Made by a program: the position numbers and the translations under genes
The notes under the pieces: model-generated
Seen by the model: only the letters and a program-made list of their open reading frames with translations
Database searches by the model: none
What the model was told of the DNA's origin: nothing
Shown here: piece by piece, positions 45,864 to 60,252 of the stretch
How the letters are laid out: each line of letters opens with the position of its first letter
How positions within the stretch are numbered: position 1 is the stretch's first letter
From: Anaspis maculata
Taxonomy: Eukaryota; Arthropoda; Insecta; Coleoptera; Scraptiidae
DNA length: 64,000 bases
Direction of reading: 5' to 3'
Assembly: GCA_949128115.1 (NCBI GenBank)
Contig: OX421968.1
Span: 25,776,377-25,840,376, forward strand

Positions 45864-47669
45864 CCGGGTGATCATTTGAAAACTATCCACCTGCAATAAC
45901 TCCCGATTCCTAGGGTAAATGTCTTCGAGCAAAAGCAGGTCGATTTTTATATCGAGGGGGACATCTAAAACATACATTAGCGAGTTTCTATCTTCAGCCC
46001 CTTCGCCCCCACCCACCCCAACTTTGAAATTTTAAATGACACTACCTACTTTGCGATACATCAAATTCAACGGAATTGAATTCTCTTTCTGAAAAAATAT
46101 TTTTTAAATGTTCAACCCCATCCCTCTTCCCCCCTAAATTCTCTGAGTGTCCAATTGAATATTCTTGACCTCTCAATTCTCTTCAATGCAGTCACCGTCA
46201 TCCTGCACAGCATCGGAAGAGAAAATTTTCTATGGAAAAAGTGCCACCTAAATTCACTCCTTCGCTCCCCCCTCCTCACTTCAAAAATCTAAAATGACAA
46301 TACCTACTTTACGATACATCAAATTAAAGGGAATTGAATTCTCTTTCTAAACACAATTTTTTCGAAATTTTTAAAACCCCCCGTTTTCCTACTAAAATAC
46401 TCCAAATGTCCAATTAAATGGGGGAGGGGTTGAAAATTTCAAAAAAACTATTTTTAGAAAGGGAATTTAATTTCCTTTAATTTGATGTATTACAAAGTGG
46501 GTATTATTTTGTTAAATTTCAAAGTTTAGGTGGGGGTTAATAATTTGGGTGGCACTTTTTCCGCCGAAAATTCTCTTCTTTGATGCTATTGGGGATGATG
46601 CTGACTAAACTGAAGAGAATTGAGGCTTCCAGAATATTGAAAGGGACACCCAGAGAATTTTTAGGGAGAAGGGAGGTAGAGTTGAAAAAAATTTAAATAT
46701 TTTTTTTCGAAAAGAGAATTCAATACACAATATTGCGTGACCTACCATGCGCTAAAAAACGAGGTGAATCGTTTCAAGTCTTCCATATATTACTCTGTAT
46801 AATAGGTGATTCTCAAACTAAGCTCAATGGATTATGCGTCGTTTTCAAGTAGAAGTGGTTACATAGAAAAATCGGAGTAACCCTCGCAACCTATTCATGG
46901 AAGCACATATGTTAGGGATCATTCCCAAATGCCCCAAATTACGAAATAAAAAAACATGGAACACTTCAACCATAACATTCAAATTTACCGCGAAATTGTC
47001 TGGGGATATTTCATTTAATCAGTGCTGTATTGTATTGACGACAGCATAGTGTGGCGAAAGTCGGTCCTCTGAGTGGCACACACCTTTTCGAGCGCCAAAT
47101 ATGCATTTTAAATCGGAAGACTTCACAAGTTGCTGATAGAACTGTACAAAACGTCAACGTCAAACACTGAAATCAATGTCATTGTCGAGTTCTGGGCCGC
47201 TATTCTTGAATCGTGTGAGAAAAGTCCCTGGGAGTAAAATACATTCCGCAGTACACTGATGTAGCGAATGTTGCCTAAAATCGTGGTTTTTAGGCAACTT
47301 TCGCTACAGAAGTGTAGTACGGATTATATAAAACTCCCAGGGATTTTTCTCACACGATTCAAGAACAGCGGCCCTGAACATGCGCGATGATAACTTTTCA
47401 CCGTTTTCTTAGTTCGCATGACATCCGTGTCGGAGCGCCACTTCCGCGCAATATTGTGTATTTTCTTCAATTTGATGTATCGCAAAGTAGGTAGTGTAAT
47501 TTGAAATTTTATTTTTGGAATGGGTGGGGGCGAGGGGGCTGAATATAGAAATTTGACAATGTATGTTTCAGATGTCCCCCTCGATATAAAAATCGACCTG
47601 TTTTTGCTCGAAGAAATATTGACTAGGAATCGGGAGTTGCAGGTGGATAGTATTCAAATGATCACCCGG
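45864..47669. repeat. Foldback element CCGGGTGATCA, interrupted
   Basis: Left arm 45864-46740 (blocks AAAAGCAGGTCGATTTTTAT, ATATCGAGGGGGACATCT) pairs with 47456-47669 and with the inner part 46560-46725. A 730 bp insertion at 46727-47456 divides the right arm. Confidence 0.8.
46727..47456. mobile_element. Inserted element with ACACAATATTGCG ends
   Basis: Bounded by ACACAATATTGCG and CGCAATATTGTGT (13 bp inverted repeats) within the right arm of the larger foldback. Inside, 47190-47388 is a hairpin (CGTGTGAGAAAAGTCCCTGG and its inverse) with a relative at 39590-39650. Confidence 0.7.
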
Positions 47670-47899
47670 TATAGACTATCATGTGTAAAATTTTCAGGGC
47701 TGAGGAAACAGGGGCAATAATCTTGCATTTCTGCATATTTGAGAATGGTGCCAGACTGATTTTCCAATTTCATAAATCAGCCAGACTTATTTTCAACCTT
47801 CCTATTAGTCTGGACGTTGAAAGCTCTACAACCCTGCAAAAAATGATCAAGCGATGAGACTTGCCACAAATGTTCATTTGACCCCTGAGCAACTTTTAA

Positions 47900-48065
47900 A
47901 GGTGCGTTTAGTCAGCTTATTTAGCCGCAAGTTTTAATTTTAGTCGTAAGCGCAGCATCGCTTATTGGCTGATCTGAGGAGGCTGGTTCATGACAGCCAA
48001 TGAGCATCGCTGCGCTTACGACTAAAATTAAAATTTGCGGCTAAATAAGCTGACTGAACGCACCT
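47900..48065. mobile_element. TAA-target MITE, copy 1 (complete)
   Basis: A 166 bp near-perfect palindrome, AGGTGCGTTTAGTCAGC...GCTGACTGAACGCACCT, with TAA on both sides. The opposite arm of the host palindrome (near 50350) reads ACTTTTAAGAGGTG when inverted, proving a 3 bp TAA duplication. TAA/TWA targets are typical of PIF/Harbinger elements; the superfamily is inferred. Confidence 0.88.
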
Positions 48066-48877
48066 TAAGAAGTGGTGCCACGGTGGGTCTACTTGCAGAC
48101 GCCTTTATAGGGTGTTCAATAATTCAAAAATTCCAACTCCTGAACCGAAGAAGTTGGAGTCACGAAAGTGACCATGTTGGTTCAAAATTCAATGTTTGTT
48201 GAGGTAAAACAAACCGCGTCTTCATATCTTCAACCATTTCTGAGAAATCCTGAAATTAGTGGTCAGTTTAATGAAAATTGACATTTTTCAATAAATCAGT
48301 GATTCCTCAAGATATTTTGGTGAAATTCGGTAGTCTTGTAAATAATCAATTCAATAATGGAATGCTGTGTGTTGTCATCGTCCCTGTCCACTATCTTCGA
48401 AAATATGACAGTCAACTATTTTTCTTCTCATAGCCGCCATCTTGAAGTCGCCCATTATCGAATAAGTGAGGAATTAAACTGTACTAATAATAATGGTCAT
48501 AAGCAATAATCCTGATGCAAAAATAACCATTCCCAGTGAGAAACTCCTTTTCAATAGACTATAATCCCTGCCATTTAAAAGTATGAAATTTTATTTTGAA
48601 CTACCCATTTTTTCATAATATTATCAGGCTATTTCAGGAACGACCGAACTTGAATCAAAATGGTTTTGATTTCTACCTCAAAAAAGATGAAGGATAATTT
48701 TAAACACCCTTCTTTATCTTTCCAGTGGTCATTTTGACAATGGTGGGCGCCAAAGTGCTATGAAACTCGTAAAAATTGTCCACCGATTCAACAGCTCTTT
48801 TTGGCCAATTAAAGAGGAGCTGCTTACTGGGTATAGTTATTTTTGCACTCATATTATTGCTTATGACCATGATTACT

Positions 48878-49922
48878 GGGATCAGGGGTGGACCACATGA
48901 AATGATCAGATCGTACCTTACTAATAGAAAACAAACTGTGATAATTGATGGTAAAAAATCTATTCTAAATACTGTTATAGCTGGAGTTCCTCAGGGATCA
49001 ATTTTGGGACCTATTTTATTTTCACTTTTTATTTTATAAACGACCTTCCATCAAATTTGAAGTCATTTTCAGATTTCATTCTGTTTGCTGATGACACAGG
49101 TTTTGTCACCAAAGCTGAAACGCAGGACTGTGTATTGCGGCAGCAGCGGGTCACTTTGACGCATGTAAGGGATTGGTTCAGTGCGAATTTTTTGAAGATC
49201 AACATTGATAAAACGCAATTGATTTCATTCAATACTAGTGGCTCATTGTCGGATGAGTCGGTCAAATTTTTGGGAATTTTCCTTGACCCGGCATTGAGCT
49301 GGAGGAAGCACGTAGATGAATTGAGTGGGAAACTTGTAAGACTGACCTACCAAATCAGAAAACTGTCACATGTGGCGGACTTGGATGCGATTCTGTTGCT
49401 GTATCACGGTCGCTTCCAGAGTGTGTTGAGCTATGGAATTTTATCGTGGGGAGGTTCATCCGGATCCCTAAAAATATTTAGGCTGCAAAAGCGAGTGATC
49501 AGAATTATGGCTGGGGCGGATTATGCTGCACACTGTAAGCCTGTATTTACCCGACTAAGGGTTTTAACTGTACCGTCTTTGTATATACTGCAGTGTCTGT
49601 TGTTTGTGAAGGTGAATGCGAGTAGTTTCAGGACAAATGCTTCGTATCACGGGTACACCACTAGAAATCGACAAAAGATAGCCGTTCCCTATCACAGGAT
49701 TGAGCGGTCTCGTCATGGCATTAATTGCATCGGTATCAGTTTTTTTAATGTTCTGCCGGAGAGCGTCAGGAGCTTGACCCTTCCCCAGTTCAAAGCAAGA
49801 CGTTATTATTCATTGGTGGCTATGCTAGTGTTAATTGTCACTATTGTTTTTTTTTTCTATGACGTGTAGAATCTACAATGAAGCGTACAAATAAATACAA
49901 ATACAAAAATACAAAATACAAA
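48878..49922 (+). pseudogene. 5'-truncated LINE reverse transcriptase
   Basis: It starts inside the RT palm at IRGGPHEMIRSYLTNRKQ, then VIAGVPQGSILGPILFSLFI with a stop/frameshift at 49038, then DFILFADDTGFVT (catalytic Asp pair at about 49087), the thumb FLGIFLDPALSWRKHV, and the C-terminal NVLPESVRSLTLPQFKARRY ending in a stop at 49867. The tail is (AAATAC)n. TACT lies on both sides (48874-48877, 49923-49926). Apart from the frame break near 49038 the long 270-codon frame is intact, so this copy is younger than the LINE at 3180-4860. Confidence 0.9.
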
Positions 49923-50500
49923 TACTAGTACCGATTGATTTCCCAGTTATTCAATAATGGGCAAATTCAAGATGGCGGCCATAAGGAGAAAAACAGTTGA
50001 CTGTCGTATTTTCGAATATAGCAGGCGGGGACTATGGCAGCACACGGCATACAATTTCTGACATTACTCTTTATGGTAGTACCAAATTTCACCCAATATC
50101 TTGAAAAATGACTGAGTTATTGAAAATTGTCAGTTTTCATGAAACTGACCACTAATTCCAGAATTTTTCAGAAACATCCGAATATATCAAGACGCGGTTT
50201 GTTTTTTTCCGAACAAGCATGAAGTTGTGAATCTACGTGGTGATTTTCATGACTCCAACTCGTTTGGCTCCTAGTTGGAATTTTTGAATTGTTGAACACC
50301 CTGTATATGGTGTCTGCAGTTGAGCCACCGTGGCATCACCTCTTAAAAGTTGCTCAGAACTCTAATAAACATTTGTGGTAAGTCTCATCCCTTGATCATT
50401 ATTTGCAAGGTTGGTGCGATTTTTGTGCCTTGACGTCCGGACTATTTATGATAATATCAATTTGTGTATTATGAAGTGTCAAACCTGAGAAAATAAGGGT

Positions 50501-51293
50501 AACGTATCCGATAAATCGACCCCATTTTACGATCAGCGGATTTATTGAATCATCTCAGCCGACTTACTTTGTACTTACTCAGCCAGATTTTCACAGCACA
50601 TTTTTTTGTTACATTTTTAGCTGCACAGATTTGGCCAAAATTCACGCCACAAGAATCCGTTTATCTTTCGCTCTGCAGCTAATTCGCAGTCTGTTTCAGC
50701 CATTTTTAATACTAGGAAATGCCGTCCTTAATCCAGAGATTATTGAATTTACAATCAACAGCATTCGTCCATGCCAGCATTTCATGATGCCGTGGCTAGA
50801 TTTTAAAAGTTCGGTTGTGCGGGGCTACGTTCAAGTGGTCCTCCAAATTCAAACAGCTTTTGTGACGATTTGGAGACAGCATTTTCCATACAGAGTGCGA
50901 GACAGTATAGTGCGAGCACTTCGTGATGTCGTAGTCAAATTTTGGATTGTGCGGAGCTACCGTCAAGTTGCCATAAAAACAACAACAATGCCATCTTGGA
51001 TCCGCCATCTATGCAAAAGTAGAAATAGTGTATGGTTATTGTCAATATTGTAATACGCATCATCCAATTAGAAAAAGGGCAATCCTGCAATGAAGAAATG
51101 ACATCTTTGCCGAAAAAACGACTTTTCAACACTTGATGGCGATTATCCAAAGTTCCTAAGTTCGGAGTTTGGGGGACTTTTTACAGGCAATTCATGAAAA
51201 TCAAACGAATGTGTGTACAAAATTTCAGCCCTCTACTAATTTTTCCGAAGTTGATGCGATTTTTTTGAACATAGCGACTGGATTAATAATATA
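50501..51293. other. No gene seen
   Basis: A 140-codon open frame (50631-51053) has no recognised domain. Internal direct repeats (AATTTTGGATTGTGCGGAGC against GATTTTAAAAGTTCGGTTGT) around 50800 and 50940 suggest repeat DNA. Confidence 0.4.
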
Positions 51294-52463
51294 CAGGGTG
51301 ATTCATGAGTGACCTTACATAGGCTGATGGCAGATAGAGGACTTTGAGGCGAGTCAGACTCGACAGAACAAATGTTGTTTTCTCTATTGGTTACGAAGAT
51401 ACAGGGTGTTTTGTGCGTTTCGTGTGAAACTTTGATGAGCGATATTTCTGAAACGGCTGAAGATATTTTGTTGAAATTTACCAGTAATATTTATTTGTGG
51501 GAACTTATCCAGAAGCCATACCGAGTAAGTCAAAATCCAGGGCCGGGCTAGAAAAAATGTGCGCCTTTGTTATTTGATCAAAAAGTACATTTTTAGACCG
51601 CTTTTCTAAAAAACTGCTATCGGATTCCAGAAGCTAAGGGAAAATGCTTCAAGAATCACTCTCAAATTTAGATGGCACACCTGCCCTGTTTCGACAGTAA
51701 AATTAAAAGTGAAATTTGTGGGTAAGTTACCATTTTCAACCGGACATAATCGACTCATTGTCTGATTGAGTTCATTCAAATTCATTTTTTAGCTTGTCTC
51801 TGTGGAATAGAAGGGCTTGGTTGAAAGAAAAGTTCCATAGCCGAAGATTTTTTTACGACCAAATCGAGTCCAATTTTTGTGTTTCACTCTCGAATTTGTC
51901 AAAAAAAAAAGGTCGGCTCTGGAATTTTTCTTTCAACCAAGCCCTTCAACATTCAACAGGGACAAGCCAAAAAATGAATTTGAATGGATTCAATCAAACA
52001 ATGAGTCGATTATGTCCGGTAGAAAATGGAAACTGACTCACAAGTTTTTCATTTAATTTTCTTGTCGAAACGGTTTAGGTGTGCCATCTAAATTTAAGAA
52101 TGATTCTTGAAGCATTTTCCCTTAGCTTTTTCGAATCCGACAGCAGTTTTTCAGAAAAGCGGTCAGAAAATGTACTTTATGATGAAATAACAAAAGGGCA
52201 CATTTTTTCTAGCCCGGCTTTGGATTTTGAATTACCCGGTATGGCTTCTGGATAAGTTCCAGCACAGAAACATTATTGGTAAATTTCAACAAAATAGCTC
52301 CCGCCGTTTCAGAAATATCGCTTATCAAAGTTTCATATGAAACACAAAACACCCTGTATCTTCGTAACCAATGGAGAAACAAAAAATTTTCTGTGGATCG
52401 TGACTCGCCCTGAAGTCCTCTATCTCCCATTAGCCTATGTAAGGTCACTCATGAATCACCCTG
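51294..52463. repeat. Foldback element CAGGGTGATTCATGAGTGAC
   Basis: A 1,170 bp palindrome with TA flanks. Arms share AATATTTCTGAAACGGC-type and GAATAGAAGGGCTTGGTTG-type blocks. It lies about 410 bp from the donor of the 52874-53001 exon. Confidence 0.9.
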
Positions 52464-52786
52464 TATACTAGGAGTTAACACAACTGAATGAATCCAGCAA
52501 TATATGGCAATTTCATTGAAACACTCACCAAATTAACTTTCATGAAGATCATAATCACGAAGATGGCATGACAGTAGATTGATTTTCAGCTATTTATTTC
52601 TGAAAGGAGCTTCACAAAAAAGTCCAACCTTATAAAATGTTCAGAATGAACAATAAATATCTGTTTATCATCTTGGGCTTTTGGACAGCGGGTTTTCTCT
52701 AGCGTGGTGAACGCCCCGCACCCCGCACGGCCTGACTTATATTATGGGAGAGGCTTAATATGCGCGGAGTATCAACGGTAGATTTA

Positions 52787-54244
<1,458 letters not shown>

Positions 54245-54603
54245 CTGAAAAGAAGAAAAACACATTTAACCAAATAGAAGGAAGCCGTAGCCGACTAAAG
54301 CTGCTACCATCCACTATCCAGTGATTAGGCATCAGCATTCTTGGAATTTGAGATTATGAGTAGAAGAAATAAACTGACCTGGCCTGACCAGATTTCAAGG
54401 AACATGTTATAGGGATGTATCAATTTCGTACATTGTATAAAAAACGGATCAAAACATCTGGGGACCCTGGGGGCAAAACCTGCGTAACTCAAAGGATCAG
54501 TTTTGGTATTTAGAAGGACAATGCAGCGAGTATTTTGGGGCTCTGTCAAATTCCGATATTCCAGATAAAATATTTTATTAAAGGCTAAGTAAACAGATCA
54601 AAG

Positions 54604-56047
54604 ATTGAAGTGGTCCACCCCAAAAATTCGCTCAGGTTCAAATGAGGATATCTTGACGAAAAATGAACCGATTTGAAAAAAAAAAAGGTGTTTATGATTC
54701 AAGCGTTCTTATGACTGCAAGATTCATATTTGGATATCGTGTTTGCTAATATACTGTATGATATACAGGGTGACAAAAGTAGGAGTGAAAAGTGGTCAAT
54801 TTTCAAGCGTGTGTAACTTTTTCAAAAACAATTTTAGATTTTTTCCAGCTATATTTTTGGAGACCTCGCAGCAATATCTGCGAAGGTTTTTTCCTAAGTA
54901 TGTACCCCCTCTCGGTTTTGTCTCTGGTATCCCTCACCCTTTAACTGGGCTTTTTTGCCTGTTGGGTGCAGTACAATAATAATAATAATAATAATAATAA
55001 TATCTTGAAACGGTTTTTGACATTTTACCGCCTAATGTTTCTTGTACAGGGTGTTTACGTATAAATTATACCCCCTCCCTGGAGACTCCCCCTCTAACTT
55101 AATTTCAAAAATAGGAACGATTCTTTCATGATTTTTTCCGTAGGTTTCGAATCTGTTCACTATATTTTTCTGGGACATTTTGCTTACAGGGTGTAACATC
55201 GAAAATTTTTCTCAGATTGAACACCCTGTATTTTAATATGGGAATCGGTTCCGTTTTTCATCTTGATTATAAATATGTATCACAAATGATAGCATATTCA
55301 AAAAAACACCTTTTGAAAAAATTGTTGAAGTATCAAAAAATATGTTTTTTTTTTTCATAAGTTTGTCTGTTTAAGGCGAGTTTAGTGAAAGTTTCAAACT
55401 TCAAACAAATTCATTCACCCAAATTAATAGAAAAATGATGAAAAATTCAATCAATTTTTTCACACGTGTTTTGTTGATAACCTATCAAGTGTGATATGTA
55501 TTTATAATCACGATGGAAAGCGGAATCGATTTCCATATCAAAATACAGGGTGTCCAATTTGAGACAAATTTTCGATGTTGCACCCTTTAAGCGATATACC
55601 ACAGAAAATGTCAACGGATTAAAAGCCCACGGAAAAAATTGTATCAGAATCGTTTTCAATTTTTGAAATTATGTTTGAGGGGATGTCTTTAAGGAGGAGT
55701 GTATACTTCATACGCGAACACCCTGTACAAGAAATAGAAGGCGGTGAAATGTCAGAAACCGTTCCAAGATATTGATGCGAGGTTCTCAAAAAAATAATTG
55801 GGAAAAATCTAACATTGTTTTCAAAAAAGTTACACACGCTTAAAAATGGACCACTTTCCACTCCTACTTTAGTCACCCTGTATATCATACAGTATATTAG
55901 CAAACACGATATCCAAATATGAAACTTGCAATGAGAAGAACGCTTGAATGATCAACACCATCTTTTTCAAATCGGTTCATTTTTCGTCACGATATCCTCA
56001 TTTGAACCTGAGCGAGTTTTTGGGGTGGACCCACTTCAATCTTTGTA
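54604..56047. repeat. 1.44 kb palindrome inside an INO80 intron
   Basis: The left arm from GAAGTGGTCCACCCCAAAAA pairs with the right arm ending at about 56047. CAGGGTGACAAAAGTAGGAG at 54766 and its partner ending at 55880 lie inside the palindrome, with another 160 bp of symmetry outside them. Smaller CAGGGTG blocks (55048, 55190) lie in the interior. The palindrome fills most of the 2,443 bp intron 54245-56687. Confidence 0.9.
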
Positions 56048-56687
56048 CTGTTTATATTTATTTATAATAATGTAATATTACCTAAACCTCGGTAAAAAAA
56101 AGCGCGACTGTCCGCATCAAATTCAAACAACTTGCGGTGTAGGTTTTTAAAAATTCGAATCATTGGAATCAAGTGACGAGGTCTTATTGACTTGATTTTT
56201 GCTGTATCATGATTTTAAAAATGTTTTAGAAGTGTCTTCCAGTTGCTGTAATAGGTATCAACCTTCTCCGGGTTGATACAAATGACAATTATTGATGACA
56301 GCAATGAATAGAGAACATGAATTCACGTTAGAAAAAAAAAGGAATGGGTTAAAATAGAACAAGTTAGGTGTGAACACCTGTCACCGGAAATAGATGGCCG
56401 CCATTTTGAAAGTGGCGCCAAAACATTTCGGTATCTCCACATAGAGGACTATAAGAAATAGAAGGTCTCTTGCCCCCTTCACGAAGGAGCCCACTGGATC
56501 AATTTTTTGAACCTACAGTACCTGACTATAGGCACCAGGCAACATAATAGTCCAACTGAGCAAAAGCGACGCGCTAAACGAGCGAAACAGTTAGGAAGAA
56601 GGTGAAGTAACAAATATTGCAAGCTGGCGCCCAAGTCACCAGACAGTCGGTACAGTAGACTCCCATGCGACAATTTCAAAAGCGTAC

Positions 56688-57182
56688 TTTCGTCAATTCC
56701 GGTTTTGTTCTCCGCATGGCTCTCGATGTCTTTGGAAAACCACTCGTTGAACTCCTCGTGAGAATCGAAAAGTGTTGGCATGATGAAGTGAAGTAAAGCC
56801 CACAATTCCGCCATGCTGTTTTGAATCGGAGTGCCGCTCAACAAGAGCCGGTTCCGGCAGCTGAACCCGAGCAGAGTTTTCCACCGCATGCTGCTCGTGC
56901 TTTTGATAGCCTGCGCCTCGTCCAAGATCATGTACTGCCACTTGATCCTATTGAAGTACTTGATGTCCGTGATCACTATCTGGTAACTGGTGACAACGAT
57001 GTGAAAACTGGCGTCTTTTGTGTAAATGTCCTTCTGATCCCAGAACTGGCGCAGAATCTTCCTCTCATGCGGGTTGCCCCAATACGGAACGACTTTGAAG
57101 TTCGGGACGAATTTGGCGATCTCTTGTTGCCAGTTGTGGAGCGTCGATGCGGGCGAAATGATTAAAAACGGGCCCCATACGG
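56688..57182 (-). CDS. INO80: INO80 exon: ATPase lobe 1, motifs Ia-III
   Basis: 495 bp between acceptor GTTTTCCAG and donor AAA then GTACGC. It encodes [20 protein letters not shown] (motif Ia), [31 protein letters not shown] (Ib), the Walker B box [10 protein letters not shown] at about 56909-56935, [20 protein letters not shown] (motif III) and [24 protein letters not shown] rather than DEAH is characteristic of INO80. The sequence is closest in wording to insect INO80 (for example [11 protein letters not shown]). Frame and phase agree with both neighbours. The GTACGC donor is a weaker match to consensus than the others. Confidence 0.96.
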
Positions 57183-57245
57183 CTGGAAAACGCAAGATAG
57201 AATTTTAAAATGAATCCAACAGCACACAACATCGATAATAATTAC

Positions 57246-57541
57246 AGTATCTTTCAGCGACGTGACAAAGAAACGCGATGCTCTGAACAGTTTTTCCTAG
57301 ACCCATTTCGTCGGCGAGAATTCCGCTGATTCCTTGAGCGTATAAATTGGCCAACCAATTCATGCCGCGCAGTTGATACCCTTTGAGCTTGCCCTGGAAC
57401 ATTGACGGCTGCGGCTGTTCCTCATTGATTACATTGTCATCGACGCTGGATTTTGCTTCAATGTCGAAGTGTTTGGTTCGTTTAGTTTCGTGCATGAACG
57501 CGTCCTGTGCGTTCTTCTTTGCCTTTTCTTTCAACACTTCG
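57246..57541 (-). CDS. INO80: INO80 exon: end of DBINO region and Walker A
   Basis: 296 bp. Acceptor GATTTCAG at 57542; donor T then GTAATT. It finishes the DDYDS motif and encodes [20 protein letters not shown], an acidic linker, then [20 protein letters not shown] (Q-motif region) and [20 protein letters not shown], the Walker A/motif I that binds ATP, ending at HVAERY. A 63 bp intron separates it from the next exon. Human INO80 has a longer linker here, so this short form is typical of insects. Confidence 0.96.
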
Positions 57542-58985
57542 CTGAAATCACATTATCAAAATACAACAAATGTTTACTGTGAGGTACTACAGGGATAATC
57601 TCAGTTCCTATTCTACAAACGGCATTATTCTTTCTTTTAAGGTACATTATGATATATCAAAAAAAAAAATAGAGCAAAGATACTAAGTGCAATTACTTCG
57701 AAAAAGTTACTAAATTTAATAGCCACCGGGCGGCCCTTATAGTCAGGAGCGCCTTTTACCTCTTATCGCAAATGAAAAATGGAAATCGAAAAAAAATCGA
57801 TTTTTTTTTATTGCTTTTCAAGATACCTTGAAGCGTCGAAATCTGACGAAAATTTCAATAGCGTTTTCGAGTTACTAGAACCGAACCAATTCAGTTCTAA
57901 AATCAGGGGACTCGATTGGTTCTCAAAAATCCCTGGCCAATCGGTGATGGTGATTTTCGAGCTGAACTAGCTCGATTCTAGTGACTCGAAAACGCTGTAA
58001 GAAATAGTATCCGCTATGTGTGTTCGTCAAAAAAGTGGGAGGAGTCGACATCAGCGCTCAAGGTGGCGATTTCCGAAACTGAATAATGCCTATTTGTTTT
58101 GTTTTCGGTCGCTGGATGTCGCTAATCGACTGAATACACATAACGATTACGCTTTGTGCGTTTGTCAAAAGAAGTGGAAGGAGTCGACATTAGCGCTCAA
58201 GGTGGTTGCCTGTTTGTTTTGTTGTCGGCCGCGAGATGTCGCTACTCGACTGAATGGACGTAGCGGATATTGTAAAACTAGTGTTACAATGACGATTTTT
58301 GTGATACGACCATATTTGCTTAACGAGCCGCGAGGCGGCGAGTTGAGCAATGCAAGAGTATTACAAAATAGTAGTTTATAATACGAGTTGGCTGTTAAAT
58401 AAGTGGTTTTCTGACACGAAGCCGAAATTTGCAGAACGAGGGCGCAGCCCGAGTTCTGTGAGAGGCTAAGTGTCGGAAAGCATCTTGTGTAACAAGCCAC
58501 GAGTGTTGTACAACATTTTACGTGTTGGTTATATAAAAAATTGTGAAATTTTTGTAATTTTTGAGGTTATTTTGACAAGTGTCAACTTAAATACATAAAC
58601 TGTAATATCCATATACAACTTATATAAAAGTCATTACATCTCATGTATTAACACAACAAACACGTAAATGAATTGTAACACATGTTTTTCATACTACTAC
58701 TACTTAGTCTATTTCGCCTTCATTTACTTAAAAAAATAAGAAAATGTACAAACTGACATTTGAATTGTGCTTATGTCATTATTGACAGTCAAAACAGTGG
58801 CACAAAGTGCCATATTTTCAGTTGCACAAAGTAGAATTTTGTGACACTGTTTTTCGGAAAAACAGTGCTACAAAGTAGTCTTCCCAAAAATTGACAGGAA
58901 ATACCTGTCAAAATTACCTGTCTTCTTCTAAGTACATATTTCCGGCTATTTCCAGGTATTCCGAGAAAACATTGTGATTTCCATA
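57542..58985. other. INO80 intron, unassigned part
   Basis: Contains two diverged direct copies of a block with GTGGRAGGAGTCGACAT and AGCGCTCAAGGTGGYGATT (about 58028-58110 and 58160-58235) and AT-rich DNA. No gene. Confidence 0.45.
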
Positions 58986-60127
58986 CAGCGTGTTCCAGTG
59001 AAGTGGAATCATATTTTCTTTCCTGGCACTTTTTCAGAAAATTTCTTCAAGGAGTATAACGATTTTGACCATTGCGGATGTGTTGATGACGTGAGTTTTT
59101 TTATTGTCAATTATACTTTTTGACTTATGACAATTTTTGTTGACTTTTTTCAACAACTTTTTTTTTAACTTGCAGTAATAAAAATTAGATATTCTTCTTC
59201 GTATGGTAACATACTTTTTTGTTTCTGTCATTATCCTGTCACTGAAAAATGAGAGTTGATTTGTCCGAAAAAAAAAACGAAATAGAATACTACTGTTGGT
59301 TGAATTTGACGACCGCAGAAGATCCCAGAGAAAAATTTGTAATATCTCAACGCATGCATCCAAACAAGGGCCCGGTATGTCAAACTCAAAGCCTTGTAAG
59401 CCAAATCAACGCGTCCCAGGGACATAAAATCACCTCCATATTTTTTCTCTTGCGTTTTTCTTGAAAGAAAGGGGAAAAATTATGTTACCATACGTAGATA
59501 AATGCATAGTTTTTATTGCTGTGAATTAAAAAAAAGTTGTCAAAAAAATGCCAAAAAACTTGACAACCGTCAAAAAATAATGATAATAATAAAAAAACTA
59601 AGATCACCAACAGATCCGCAATACCACAATGGTCAAAGTCGAAGGAATGTATTCAAAGTGCCAAGGAAAAAATATGGTGATTCCACTTTCCACGAGAAGC
59701 GGATTTTGCTTACAAGGCCTCGAGTTTTGACACACCGGGCTTTAGTTGGGATGCATGTTGTTAAGATACTTATCACAAATTCCTTTTTAGGATCTTCTGC
59801 GGTCGTCAAATTCAACGAACAGTAGTATCCATTTCGTTTTTTCCGGATAAATCGACTGTCATTTTTTAGTGACAGGATAATGACGGAAATAAAAAAATAT
59901 GTTACCATGCGGAGAAAAATATCTAGTTTTTATTGCTGCGAAATGAAAAAAAGTTGTCAAAAAAGTCAAAAAAATTGTCATCCGTCAAAAAATATAATTG
60001 ACAATTAAAAAACTAATGTCACCAACACATCCGCATTGGTTAAAATCGTTATACCCCTTGAAGGAGTTTTCTGAAAAGTGCCAGGGAAAAAAAAATGGAG
60101 GTGATTCCACTGCACTGGGACACGCTG
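58986..60127. repeat. Foldback element CAGCGTGTTCCAGTG
   Basis: A 1,142 bp palindrome, TACAGCGTGTTCCAGTG to CACTGGGACACGCTGTA (approximate inverse), centred near 59550. Inner arms include ATTTGACGACCGCAGAAGAT and ATTCCACTTTCCACGAGAAG-type blocks. It ends 125 bp before the donor side of the DBINO exon. Confidence 0.85.
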
Positions 60128-60252
60128 TATAGTCGGTTTATCCTTCGATTTGCTTCAATAAATCGGAGTATCTACTACGACTTGAAGCAACCAAATCAAA
60201 GCAAATACTTCACTTTTTCAATTGAAAGAGCTATCACAAAAAAAACCTTTAC

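Larger units (their letters stand above)
47730..50500. repeat. Large palindrome with an internal CAGGGTGTTCAA motif, twice interrupted
   Basis: Centred near 48690. ATAGGGTGTTCAATAATTC (48107) mirrors TTGAACACCCTGTATA (near 50300). The symmetry continues outward for 200 bp or more (ACCGTGGCATCACC, AGTTGCTCAGAA, TTGATCATT). The left arm has received the MITE at 47900-48065 and the right arm the LINE at 48878-49922; each opposite arm preserves the empty site. Confidence 0.85.

Noticed and set aside
45522..45899. 125-codon open frame
   Set aside because: No recognisable motif, and its end runs into the arm of the foldback starting at 45864.
48776..48877. Apparent N-terminal extension of the LINE frame at 48.8 kb
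   Set aside because: These codons belong to the palindrome arm (mirrored near 48490-48560); the LINE itself begins at 48878.
54604..56047. Alternative INO80 exon in the 2.4 kb intron
   Set aside because: The open frames are palindrome arms, and the flanking exons already join in phase with the conserved IDEKHLSRLHM sequence.
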